Below the pieces are notes generated by a model, which had not been told where the DNA came from, did not search any database, and saw nothing but the letters and a program-made list of their open reading frames with translations. From NCED01 sp035493955 (GTDB lineage Bacteria > Pseudomonadota > Alphaproteobacteria > Caulobacterales > Caulobacteraceae), in assembly GCA_035493955.1 (NCBI GenBank), contig DATJHI010000043.1, positions 1 through 64,000 of the forward strand: a stretch of DNA of 64,000 nucleotides, written 5' to 3'. Below are positions 53,710-61,715 of the stretch, in pieces. The position numbers and the translations under genes are program-made. The stretch's first letter is position 1; each line of letters starts with the position of its first letter.

Positions 53710-55739
53710 CCAAACCCGCCGCCGACGTCGCCGCCTGGCTCGACCGGGCGGGCCGGCAGGCGGAGGCCGGCGATGCGGCCGGCGCCGCGAAGATCGCCGC
53801 GGAGGGACTGACGCTCCACCCGGATGCGGCCCCGCTGTGGAATCTCTACGGCGCCATGCTGCTCGTCGGCGGGCGCGTCGACGAGGGCGTCGCCGCCCTG
53901 GAACGGGCCGCGGCCCTGGACGCGTCGGATCCCGAGCCGCTGCGCAATCTGCTCGGTGTCCAGGTCGCGCGCCGGGCCTGGGAACGGGCCCGCGCCGTCG
54001 GGGAACGGCTGCTCGGCCTTGCGCCGCGCGATGCGGAGGCCCACCGGCTTCTGGGCGCCGTCGCGGCGGGAACCGGCGCCGACGCCATGGCGGCCGCCCG
54101 TTTGCGCACGGCCGTCAGCCTCGACCCCGGGCATGTCCAGGCCTGGAGCGATCTGGTCCTGGCGCTGGATCGTCTGCAGCGTCCCCTGGAGGCGTGTGTC
54201 GCGGCGGCCGACGCCGTGGCGGCCAACCCACGGGCGCCCGGCCTGGCGATGCTGCAGGTCGATCTGGCGATGCGGCGGCTCGCCGAGGGTCAGCGCCACG
54301 GTTGGTTGCCCGGCCGCACCGAAGGCCTGGAGCTGCAGGCCGCGCACGACGCCTTGCTGGCCGCCCTCGACGCGGGGCTGTCGCCCATGGCCTTGCCGTG
54401 GGCGGCGGCGCCGGTGTTCATGCGGCTGATGGCCCGCGAGGCCATGGAGAGGCTGGGCGGTTTCAAGGAGCTGGGCCGTCGATGGGCCGCGGCCGGAGAC
54501 GCCCGCAACATGCTGATGCAGCTTCCGCGGGCCCGGGCCGTGCGCGAGGACCGGCTGGAGCTGCTCGCCCAGCACCGCCTCTGGGGCGAAGGGGCTGAGG
54601 CCGCGGCGCGCCAGGTGCCGGCCCCGGTCGCGGCCCGCCCGTCCGGGGGCAAGATCCGGCTGGGGTTCAAATCCTCCGACCTCAGGTCGCACGCGATCGG
54701 GACCTTCGCCTGGCCCCTATTCGAGCATCTCGATCGGGAGCGGTTCGAGGTCTACGTCTATTCCTTCTTTCCAGGACCCCCCGACGCCCTGCAGCAGGCC
54801 ATCGCCGAACGGGTGACCGCCTATCGCCACGCGCCCGAGGCGGACGCCTGTGCGGCGGCGGCGGTGATCGCGGCGGACGGGCTCGACGTCCTGTTCGAAC
54901 TCGGCGGTCCGACCGGCTGGAACAGGGCCGAAGTGATGGCTTGGCGGCTGGCCCCGATCCAGGCGAGCTGGCTCGGCTATCCGCATTCGCTGGGGCTGTC
55001 GACCATCGACTACATGCTGCTCGACCGCCTGGTCGCGCCGCCGGACCCGGCGCTGCTGATGGAGACGCCGCTGCTCCTGCCGCGCACCTGGATCGCCATG
55101 GGCGAGGCGTTTTTCAGGCCGGACCCCTATCCCGCGGCCGAGCCGCCGCAGGCGCGCAACGGCTTCGTCACCTTCGGCACGGCCAACGCCAGCTATAAAT
55201 ATTCCCCCGCCTGCCTGGACGCCTGGGCGCGGGTGCTGGCGGCGGCTCCCGGCTCGCGGTTCCTCTTCGTCCGTCCCGAGGCGGACGCGCCCAGCTTCCA
55301 GTCAGGGGTGCTGGCGGCCTTCGCCGCCCACGGGGTCGGGGCCGGGCGGATCCGGTTCGAGGCCGTCCGCGGCGCCCACCTGCCGTTCTACGACCAGATG
55401 GACGTGTCCCTCGACACCCTGCCGGTGACGGGGGGGACCACCACCTGCGAGAGCCTGTGGATGGGCGTGCCTGTGGTCAGCCTGGTGGGCGAAGCGCTGT
55501 ACGAACGGCTCAGCTATTCGATCCTGACCCACGCGGGCCTGGGCGATCTGGCGGTCGACAGCCTGGACGCCTATGTGGCCACGGCGGTGAGGCTCGCCGG
55601 CGACGTCGACCGGCTGAGGGCCTTGCGCGGTGGGCTGCGGGACCGGATCCGGGCCGGTCCGCTGGGGGACTCCGAAGGGTTTGCGCGGGACTTCTACGAC
55701 CTGGTGGCCGCGACCGTGGCCGCCCATCGGGCCCGCTGA
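53706..55739 (+). CDS. TPR plus GT41 glycosyltransferase, second of the pair
   Basis: A 677-residue paralogue of the preceding gene with a shorter N-terminal helical region (about 310 residues, Ala-rich). Its GT41 domain has KIRLGFKSSDLRSHAIGTFA, LFELGGPTGWNRAEVMAW, ASWLGYPHSLGLSTIDYM, GTANASYKYSP and the nucleotide-sugar loop GGTTTCESLWMGVPVVSL. The two catalytic domains are close along their length, indicating tandem duplication. ATGA overlap with its neighbour suggests equal expression. It ends head-on with the deoxy-sugar operon in the shared string TGATCA. Confidence 0.9.
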   Translation: MTKPAADVAAWLDRAGRQAEAGDAAGAAKIAAEGLTLHPDAAPLWNLYGAMLLVGGRVDEGVAALERAAALDASDPEPLRNLLGVQVARRAWERARAVGERLLGLAPRDAEAHRLLGAVAAGTGADAMAAARLRTAVSLDPGHVQAWSDLVLALDRLQRPLEACVAAADAVAANPRAPGLAMLQVDLAMRRLAEGQRHGWLPGRTEGLELQAAHDALLAALDAGLSPMALPWAAAPVFMRLMAREAMERLGGFKELGRRWAAAGDARNMLMQLPRARAVREDRLELLAQHRLWGEGAEAAARQVPAPVAARPSGGKIRLGFKSSDLRSHAIGTFAWPLFEHLDRERFEVYVYSFFPGPPDALQQAIAERVTAYRHAPEADACAAAAVIAADGLDVLFELGGPTGWNRAEVMAWRLAPIQASWLGYPHSLGLSTIDYMLLDRLVAPPDPALLMETPLLLPRTWIAMGEAFFRPDPYPAAEPPQARNGFVTFGTANASYKYSPACLDAWARVLAAAPGSRFLFVRPEADAPSFQSGVLAAFAAHGVGAGRIRFEAVRGAHLPFYDQMDVSLDTLPVTGGTTTCESLWMGVPVVSLVGEALYERLSYSILTHAGLGDLAVDSLDAYVATAVRLAGDVDRLRALRGGLRDRIRAGPLGDSEGFARDFYDLVAATVAAHRAR

Positions 55740-56390
55740 TCAGCGGAAGAAGCCGCCGACGATGTCGTGCTTGGCCGGCTTGAAGGCGAGGCCGCCGTCG
55801 GGGCCCGGAAACACCATGCAGTCGCCGGGGGTGTCGCGGTTGACCACACCCGTCCCTTGCGAGATCACCGTGCGATCGCCGACCGTGCAGCGGCCGATGA
55901 CGGCGGTGTTGGGGTACATCACCACGCCTTCGCCCAGGACCGGCGACACCCCGTGGTTCTTGCCGACGGTGGAGTTCTGGTAGAGCACCAGCCTCTCCCC
56001 ATAGGTCGCCTTGGCCAGGACGATCCCCACCGAGTGGCCGATGAAGAACACCTTGGGCATCTCGATCTCATAGAACAGGTCGATGCCGTTCAGCGCCTTG
56101 TTGAGCAGGAACAGGCGGGTGCTGGCCGCGGTCTCGCCGGTGTTGCGCCAGATCGAATTGGCCAGGTAATACAGATAGATGCAGTACTGGCTGGAGTGCA
56201 GGTGGCTGAACTCGCCGGCCCGCCACATCCGCACCGCGTCGATGCAGCGGCCGACCCGCTCCAGCGCCTCGTCGACATGGGCGGCCACGTGGGCGCGCAG
56301 GGGCTCGGACCGGCCGTCCGGGATCAGGTGGGCGACCTGGGCGCAGGTGTAGTCGATCAAGCCGGCGCGGGTCTGGTCAACCAGCTGCAA
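55740..56390 (-). CDS. Left-handed beta-helix acyltransferase
   Basis: A 216-residue protein whose second half is built of hexapeptide repeats (VFFIGHSVGIVLAKAT, TVGKNHGVSPVLGEGVVM, PNTAVIGRCTVGDRTVISQGTG), the fold of serine O-acetyltransferase and sugar acetyltransferases. The first half is helical, like the N-terminal part of serine acetyltransferases. It is likely to acylate an amino or hydroxy group of the sugar made by this operon. The TTG start has a perfect AGGAGG six bases ahead, and it overlaps the preceding gene by 14 bases. Last gene of the operon. Confidence 0.75.
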   Translation of the reverse strand: MQLVDQTRAGLIDYTCAQVAHLIPDGRSEPLRAHVAAHVDEALERVGRCIDAVRMWRAGEFSHLHSSQYCIYLYYLANSIWRNTGETAASTRLFLLNKALNGIDLFYEIEMPKVFFIGHSVGIVLAKATYGERLVLYQNSTVGKNHGVSPVLGEGVVMYPNTAVIGRCTVGDRTVISQGTGVVNRDTPGDCMVFPGPDGGLAFKPAKHDIVGGFFR

Positions 56391-57195
56391 GAAAATCCTC
56401 CTGTGCGATCCGGGCCTCGACGGCGCTTCGGGCGAGCCTGGGGACCACGCCCAGCGCGTGCAGCCGGTGGACGGCGCACCGGGGGGCGATCTGTTTGGGG
56501 GTGGCGCGGGCGAAACGGACGCTCCAGCCGCGGCGCTCGAACACCTCCGCCAACTCTGCGTTGGAGACATTCTCGCCGCTGGCGACGTTGAAGATGCCCG
56601 CCGCGTCCGAATCGACGATGGCGCGCAGGGCGCGGACGGCGTCGTCGAGGTGGATATAGTCGCGGACCGAACCGGTGGCGGACTCGAAGCTCAGCGTGCG
56701 GGCCCGCCGCGCCTGCTGCATCCATTCGGACAGGAACCCGCTCGCCCCGTCGTTCCAGTCCCAGACCCCGGACAACCGCGCCACCACCCCGCGGCCCCGG
56801 GCCTGGGTCAGGCACAGGTTCTCGCCCAGAGCTTTGGACAGGTCGTAGAGGTGGCGCGGCTCGGCCGGGGAAAGGGTCAGGGCCTCGTCCTCGCGGCCGC
56901 CCGTGGGGCCCGCCCAATCGTAGAGCCGCGTGGAGGACAGATAGACCAGTCGCTCGAACCGGGCGTCCTTCAGCACGCGCGCAATCAGGCCGACATGGGC
57001 TTCGACCGTGTCGAACGGGCGCGCCAGGTAGTCCGCCGTCAGGCCGGCGCAATAGAACACCCGGCCCAGGTCGCGATCGAACAGGCCGGAATCGGCGCGG
57101 GCGGGGGCGAACACCTCGCATCCTTCCGCCTTCAGCGCCGAGACCAGCCGGCTGCCCACGAAGCCCGCGGCTCCGATGACGGTGTAGAGGCTCAT
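56377..57195 (-). CDS. NAD-dependent epimerase/dehydratase (extended SDR) family protein
   Basis: A 272-residue SDR protein with nucleotide-binding GAAGFVGS (residues 8-15) and catalytic YxxxK (Tyr117, Lys121 in HLYDLSKALGE), plus SSTRLYDW before it. In this operon it most likely reduces the 4-keto sugar or epimerises the sugar nucleotide. ATG 57195 overlaps the preceding stop (ATGA). Confidence 0.85.
   Translation of the reverse strand: MSLYTVIGAAGFVGSRLVSALKAEGCEVFAPARADSGLFDRDLGRVFYCAGLTADYLARPFDTVEAHVGLIARVLKDARFERLVYLSSTRLYDWAGPTGGREDEALTLSPAEPRHLYDLSKALGENLCLTQARGRGVVARLSGVWDWNDGASGFLSEWMQQARRARTLSFESATGSVRDYIHLDDAVRALRAIVDSDAAGIFNVASGENVSNAELAEVFERRGWSVRFARATPKQIAPRCAVHRLHALGVVPRLARSAVEARIAQEDFLAAG
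56397..56402 (-). promoter_or_regulatory. Perfect ribosome binding site for a TTG start
   Basis: AGGAGG on the minus strand, six bases ahead of the TTG at 56390. It lies inside the 3' end of the SDR gene and identifies the start of the acyltransferase, which has no ATG or GTG candidate with a comparable site. Confidence 0.75.
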
Positions 57196-57683
57196 GCGCC
57201 CCGCGACCTCAGCCGCCGGATCGGCGATCCGCCGTACACGGAATAGGGCTCCAGCACGCCCCGCACCACCGAGCCGGCCGCGACGACGCAGCCCCGGCCG
57301 ATGACCGCCCCGTCGAGCACCACGACATTGGCGCCGAGCCAGACGTCCTCCTCGATGACGATGCCGCCCTTGCCGGCGGAAAAGCCCTGTTCCCGGATGA
57401 GCTTGGTCCGGTCGTCGAAGGCGTGGTTGGTGGCGGCCAGGGTGCAGTTGGCCGCGATCGCGACCGAGTCGGCGATCCTCACGCCGTTGCCGGTGTAGAT
57501 CACCGTCCCGGAATTTATGGCGCAGTCGTCGCCGATGATGCAGTCGCCCATGCCGCCGACCGGCTTGATCTTGACGAAGGAGTCGATGAGCGTCCGCGCG
57601 CCGATCTCGATGCGGGTGCCGCGCACGGACCGTTCGATGTCGGCCAGGGGCGAGACCTTGGCGGTGGGGTCGATGATCAGCAT
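57192..57683 (-). CDS. Hexapeptide-repeat acetyltransferase
   Basis: A 163-residue left-handed beta-helix protein almost entirely of hexapeptide repeats (ADIERSVRGTRIEIGARTLI, CIIGDDCAINSGTVI, VWLGANVVVLDGAVIGRGCVV). The C-terminal loop has YGGSPIRRLRSR, a typical end for sugar O-acetyltransferases (GxPAR-like). His in AATNHAFDDR is the likely catalytic residue. It probably acetylates the CDP-sugar or the glycan. It overlaps the next gene by four bases. Confidence 0.8.
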   Translation of the reverse strand: MLIIDPTAKVSPLADIERSVRGTRIEIGARTLIDSFVKIKPVGGMGDCIIGDDCAINSGTVIYTGNGVRIADSVAIAANCTLAATNHAFDDRTKLIREQGFSAGKGGIVIEEDVWLGANVVVLDGAVIGRGCVVAAGSVVRGVLEPYSVYGGSPIRRLRSRGA

Positions 57684-57716
57684 GGCCTTCGGATCGCTCC
57701 CGGCGGAAGGATGAGC

Positions 57717-58253
57717 TTACGGCGCCGGCGCATAGTCGGGATAGGCGGCGTCGCGCTCGGAGATGATGGCCGGCGCCGCCGGCCATTCGATCGAAAAGGC
57801 CGGGTCGTCCCAGCGGACCCCGGCGCCATGGCCCGGCTCGAAGGCGGGGCTGATCTGGTACAGCACGTCGGTGTCGGCCTCGAGGGTGAGGAAACCGTGG
57901 GCGACGCCTTCCGGAATCAGCACGGCGCGGGCGTTTTCCGCGCTCAGGTCGAACCCGACCCAGCCCCGATGGGTGGGACTGTCGGGGCGTAGGTCGAGGC
58001 AGACGTCGAAGGCGCGTCCGCGCACCACCCGCACCAGCTTGGTCTCGCCCCAGGGGGCGGCCTGATAGTGCATGCCGCGCAGGGTGAGGGCGCCCGTGTT
58101 GCGCGAAAGGCTGGTCTGGACCGGCGTGAAGGGGTGGCCGGCGCGGGCGAAATCCTCGGGGCAATGCAGCCGGGCGAAGGCGCCCCGGACGTCGTGGACA
58201 GGCTCCGGATCGACCGCCACCACCCCTGCGATGGCGCTCCGGGTGAAGATCAC
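57717..58253 (-). CDS. dTDP-4-dehydrorhamnose 3,5-epimerase-like (RmlC-type) protein
   Basis: A 178-residue cupin of the RmlC family, which epimerises 4-keto-6-deoxy sugar nucleotides at C3 and/or C5. The catalytic His is in LTLRGMHYQAAPWGE, other family segments are VRGRAFDVCLDLRPDSPTHRGW (first part), and IPEGVAHGFLTLE. The GTG start overlaps the methyltransferase stop (GTGA). Because the operon makes a CDP-sugar rather than dTDP-rhamnose, its substrate is likely the CDP-linked 4-keto sugar. Confidence 0.88.
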   Translation of the reverse strand: MIFTRSAIAGVVAVDPEPVHDVRGAFARLHCPEDFARAGHPFTPVQTSLSRNTGALTLRGMHYQAAPWGETKLVRVVRGRAFDVCLDLRPDSPTHRGWVGFDLSAENARAVLIPEGVAHGFLTLEADTDVLYQISPAFEPGHGAGVRWDDPAFSIEWPAAPAIISERDAAYPDYAPAP

Positions 58254-59491
58254 GCGATGATCTCGACGTCCGGCGCGGCGGTGACGAAACGTCCGCCCCA
58301 CTCGCGGATGTAGGCCAGCTGCTCGACGATCTCGGCCTTGAGGTTCCAGGGCAGGATCAGGACGTCGTCGGGGCGGATGGACGAGACCATGCCGGGGGGC
58401 AGGATCGGGATGTGGCTGCCCGGCAGGCGCTTGCCCTGCTTGTGCGGGTTGCGGTCGAAGACGGCGACGATGTCTTCCGGCCCGACGCCGCAGTAGTTGA
58501 GGAAGGTGTTGCCCTTGGCCGCCGCCCCATAGGCCGCCACCTTGCGGCCCGTGCGTCTGGCTTCGGCCAGGTAGGTTAGGAAGCCTTCGCGGACCGCCTC
58601 CACCCTGGCCGCGAAGCCGGCGTAGGTCTCGATCCGGTCGAGGCCCGCGGCCTGTTCGGCCGCGCGCACCGCCTTGAGGGCGGCGGTCTCGGCGAAGGGC
58701 GCGTCGGACCGGCAGCAGTACAGCCGCAGCGAACCGCCGTGGGTCCACAGCTCCTCGACGTCGTAGGCCTTCAGGCCGTTGGCGGCGAGCACCCGGTCGA
58801 CCGCCACCAGCGACAGGTAGGAGAAGTGCTCGTGGTAGATGGTGTCGAACTGCACCTTCTCCATCATCCGCAGCAGGTGCGGGAACTCGAAGGTCACCGT
58901 CCCTTCCGGCTTCAGCACGTGCTGGAAGCCGGCGGCGAAGTCGCCGATGTCGGGCACGTGGGCGAAGACATTGGCCCCGTGCATCAGGTCGGCCCGAACC
59001 CCCCGCGCGGCCAGCGCCCTGCCGGTGGCCTCGTTGAAGAAGACCACCTCGGTCTCGATCCCCTTGGCCCGGGCGACCTCGGCGGTGTTGGCGGTGGGTT
59101 CGATGCCCAGGACCGCGGTCCCCGCCCGCAAGAAATATTGCAGCAGGTAGCCGTCGTTCGAGGCGACCTCGACCACCAGCGATTGGGGCCCGAGCTTGAA
59201 CCGCCGCATCGCCGCCTCGGCATAGGCCCGGCAATGCTCCAGCCAGCTGGTCGAATAGGAGGAGAAATAGGCGTAGTCGGCGTCGAAGATCTCGTCGGCC
59301 GGCACGGCGTCGTCGGCCTGGACCAGAAAGCAGCGGTCGCACACCCGCGCGTGCAGGGGATAGGTCCGCTCGGTTCCGGCGGCGAACTTCTCTTCGCTCA
59401 GATAGGCGTTGGACAGGGGCTGCAGCCCCAGGTCGACCACGGTGTGGACGAGCGGGGTCTGGCAGAAGCGGCAGAGGGGAAGGGAGCTCAT
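58250..59491 (-). CDS. Sugar-nucleotide C-methyltransferase (TylC3/TcaB9-like)
   Basis: A 413-residue enzyme with three parts. A zinc-binding N-terminus has Cys7, Cys10, Cys51 and Cys54 (LCRFCQTPL and RVCDRCFLVQ). A SAM-binding domain has VVEVASNDGYLLQYF and GIEPTANTAEVA. A C-terminal domain has AYGAAAKGNTFLNYCGV and FDRNPHKQGKRLPGS. This three-domain architecture is that of NDP-4-ketohexose 3-C-methyltransferases such as TcaB9/TylC3. It should add a methyl branch to C3 of the CDP-4-keto-6-deoxy sugar. It is coupled to the downstream RmlC-type gene by a GTGA overlap. Confidence 0.88.
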   Translation of the reverse strand: MSSLPLCRFCQTPLVHTVVDLGLQPLSNAYLSEEKFAAGTERTYPLHARVCDRCFLVQADDAVPADEIFDADYAYFSSYSTSWLEHCRAYAEAAMRRFKLGPQSLVVEVASNDGYLLQYFLRAGTAVLGIEPTANTAEVARAKGIETEVVFFNEATGRALAARGVRADLMHGANVFAHVPDIGDFAAGFQHVLKPEGTVTFEFPHLLRMMEKVQFDTIYHEHFSYLSLVAVDRVLAANGLKAYDVEELWTHGGSLRLYCCRSDAPFAETAALKAVRAAEQAAGLDRIETYAGFAARVEAVREGFLTYLAEARRTGRKVAAYGAAAKGNTFLNYCGVGPEDIVAVFDRNPHKQGKRLPGSHIPILPPGMVSSIRPDDVLILPWNLKAEIVEQLAYIREWGGRFVTAAPDVEIIA

Positions 59492-59536
59492 GTACGCTCT
59501 TTCAGGCAGGGCCGCCTTCTTAGACAGGCCCGTCGC

Positions 59537-60604
59537 TCAAGCCAAATCCTCATAGGCGGCGATCTGGTCCAGGGTGGTCTGGCGCAGGTCCGCGCCGGCC
59601 GCCTCCGCCCGGTGCCAGTCGATGGTCCAGCGCACGGCCTCGGGACCGTCCAACCGGCTGGCGAAACCCAGGCGCTCGCGGGCCAGGCTGGTGTCGATGG
59701 CCAGGGCCCGGGCCTCGATCGACGACGGGTCCGGCTGGTGACGCCAGGGCTGGGCGCCGAGCGCCTGGAGGGCGGCGGTGGCGAGGTCGCCGACGCTGAT
59801 GACCGCGCCGCCGGGCCGGGGGCCGAAATTCATCGCCCGCGGGACCGCCGGGTCCGTGGCCAGGGCTTCCAGATAGACCAGGTAGCCGGCCACGCAGTCG
59901 AGCACGTGCTGCCACGGGCGCGTCGACTCGGGATGACGCAGGACCAGCTGTTCGCGGGCCCGGGCGGAGCGCACGATGTCGGCCACCAGCCGGTCGCGCG
60001 AATAGTCCCCGCCGCCGATGACATTCCCCCCGCGCCCGGTGGCGACGGGCGTGGCGGTCTTGTCGAAGAAGCTCCTGGCGTAGCTGGCGACGGCGATCTC
60101 GCTGGCCGCCTTGGAGCCGGAATAGGGGTCCTTGCCGCCGAGCGGATCGGATTCGACGAAGGCGCGCCCGGTCTCGGCGTTGGCGTAGACCTTGTCGGTG
60201 GTGATCGCCAGCACCGCCTTCAACGCCGCTTGGCCGCGCAGGGCGTCGAGCAGGTGGACCGTGCCCATGACATTGGTGGCGAAGGTCCCGACCGGATCCT
60301 CCACCGAAGCCCGGACGATAGGCTGGGCGGCCATGTGCAGAACGAGGTCGAAGCGCTCGCCGCCGACGACCGCGGCGACCGCGGCCCGGTCGCGCAGGTC
60401 GACGATGTGGGAAACGAGGTCCGTCCCGACTCCGGCGAGGCTGTAGAGATCGGGAGTCTGGTCGGGGGCCAGGGCGAGGCCCGTGACCTCCGCGCCCATG
60501 CGCCCAAGCCAGAGCGCCGACCACGAGCCCTTGAACCCGGTGTGGCCGGTCAACAGGACGCGCTTGCCGGCCCAGAAGCGGGGGTCTGGGCGCCGTCCGC
60601 TCAC
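59537..60604 (-). CDS. rfbG: CDP-glucose 4,6-dehydratase
   Basis: A 355-residue SDR dehydratase that turns CDP-glucose into CDP-4-keto-6-deoxyglucose. The N-terminal Rossmann part is LLTGHTGFKGSWSALWL (the RfbG-specific GHTGFKGSW), and TTDKVYAN and catalytic Tyr161/Lys165 in YSGSK follow. The GTG start overlaps the rfbF stop (GTGA). With rfbF it forms the first two steps of CDP-deoxyhexose synthesis. Confidence 0.94.
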   Translation of the reverse strand: MSGRRPDPRFWAGKRVLLTGHTGFKGSWSALWLGRMGAEVTGLALAPDQTPDLYSLAGVGTDLVSHIVDLRDRAAVAAVVGGERFDLVLHMAAQPIVRASVEDPVGTFATNVMGTVHLLDALRGQAALKAVLAITTDKVYANAETGRAFVESDPLGGKDPYSGSKAASEIAVASYARSFFDKTATPVATGRGGNVIGGGDYSRDRLVADIVRSARAREQLVLRHPESTRPWQHVLDCVAGYLVYLEALATDPAVPRAMNFGPRPGGAVISVGDLATAALQALGAQPWRHQPDPSSIEARALAIDTSLARERLGFASRLDGPEAVRWTIDWHRAEAAGADLRQTTLDQIAAYEDLA

Positions 60605-61374
60605 GGCCACAGCCGCCATGGCGCCGTACCGGCGGCCCACAGGGCCTCGAGCTGGTTCTTGTCCCGCAAGGTGTCCATCGCCGCCCAGAACCCGGTGTGG
60701 GGAAAGGCCATCAGCTGGCCGTCGCGGGCCAGGCCTTCGAGCGGCCCGACTTCGAAGGAGGTCGGATCGCCCTCTATCCGGTCCACCACCTCGGGGTTCA
60801 GCACGAAGAAACCGCCGTTGATCAGGCCGTTGTCCCCCGGAGGCTTCTCGATGAAGCGCCTGACCTGGCCGTCCTGGATGTCGAGGGCGCCGTAACGCCC
60901 CGGCGGCGCGACCGCCGTCACGGTGGCTTCGCGGCCGTGGCTGCGGTGGAAGGCGGCCAGCTTGGCCAGGTCCACGTCGGCGACGCCGTCGCCATAGGTG
61001 AAGAAGAACGGCTCGCCGGGCGTCAGATATTGGGCCACCCGCTTCAGGCGGCCCCCGGTCATGGTCTCGGGACCGGTATCCACCAGGGTGACGCGCCAGG
61101 GCTCGTGCTTGGTCTGAAGGTATTCGATCGAATCGTCGGCCAGATCGACCGTGATGTCGGCGTTGTGGAGCACGTAGTTGGCAAAATACTCCTTGATCAT
61201 ATAGCCCTTATAACCAAGGCAGACGATGAATTCGTTCATCCCGTAGTGGGAGAACAGCTTCATGATGTGCCAAAGGATCGGCCGTCCGCCGATCTCGATC
61301 ATCGGCTTGGGCCGCAGGTGGCTTTCTTCCGAAATGCGGGTGCCGAGGCCGCCGGCGAGAATGACCGTCTTCAT
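60601..61374 (-). CDS. rfbF: Glucose-1-phosphate cytidylyltransferase
   Basis: A 257-residue nucleotidyltransferase making CDP-glucose from CTP and glucose-1-phosphate. The signature is LAGGLGTRISEESHLRPKPM; the cytidylyl-specific segments include CLGYKGYMIKEYFANY and TGPETMTGGRLKR. First gene of the minus-strand operon rfbF-rfbG-C-methyltransferase-RmlC-type-hexapeptide-SDR-acyltransferase. Confidence 0.95.
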   Translation of the reverse strand: MKTVILAGGLGTRISEESHLRPKPMIEIGGRPILWHIMKLFSHYGMNEFIVCLGYKGYMIKEYFANYVLHNADITVDLADDSIEYLQTKHEPWRVTLVDTGPETMTGGRLKRVAQYLTPGEPFFFTYGDGVADVDLAKLAAFHRSHGREATVTAVAPPGRYGALDIQDGQVRRFIEKPPGDNGLINGGFFVLNPEVVDRIEGDPTSFEVGPLEGLARDGQLMAFPHTGFWAAMDTLRDKNQLEALWAAGTAPWRLWP

Positions 61375-61715
61375 GTTTTCCCTGCGCGGCGGTGAATCTC
61401 GCCGTCAAATCCCCACGGCCTCGGGTGTTGTAAAGTCTTTTCTCAGGTCCCGCGGTAATGATGCGATGAGGCGACGGTGCGACAAAATGCGGTCGACGGC
61501 CAGGGTTCGGGATTTGTGGGCCGCCGGTTTCTCGCCGCAATTCAGGCCTAGCTCCGCGCGCCTCAGCCAGCCGCTCCGACAGCCATGGCTATATTGACTT
61601 TGACTCAAGGGGCGCTCACGTCCCTGCCCAGAGCGGTTTCCCGGCGGTCGTCCCCAATAAGGGCGCGGCGAGGGCTTGCCGGTTCGGGAACACCCTCGGT
61701 CGCACGGCGAGACGA
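61375..61715. other. Divergent intergenic region, 341 bases
   Basis: It lies between rfbF (minus) and the type I secretion transporter (plus), so it should hold promoters for both. GGCTATATTGAC (61587-61598) resembles a housekeeping -10 (GCTANAWC-like) on the plus strand but has no matching -35. I see no gene, RNA or strong hairpin here. Confidence 0.4.

Noticed and set aside
61375..61715. Search for a small RNA or attachment site in the divergent region
   Set aside because: No stable hairpin with U-run, no direct repeats and no tRNA-like sequence.
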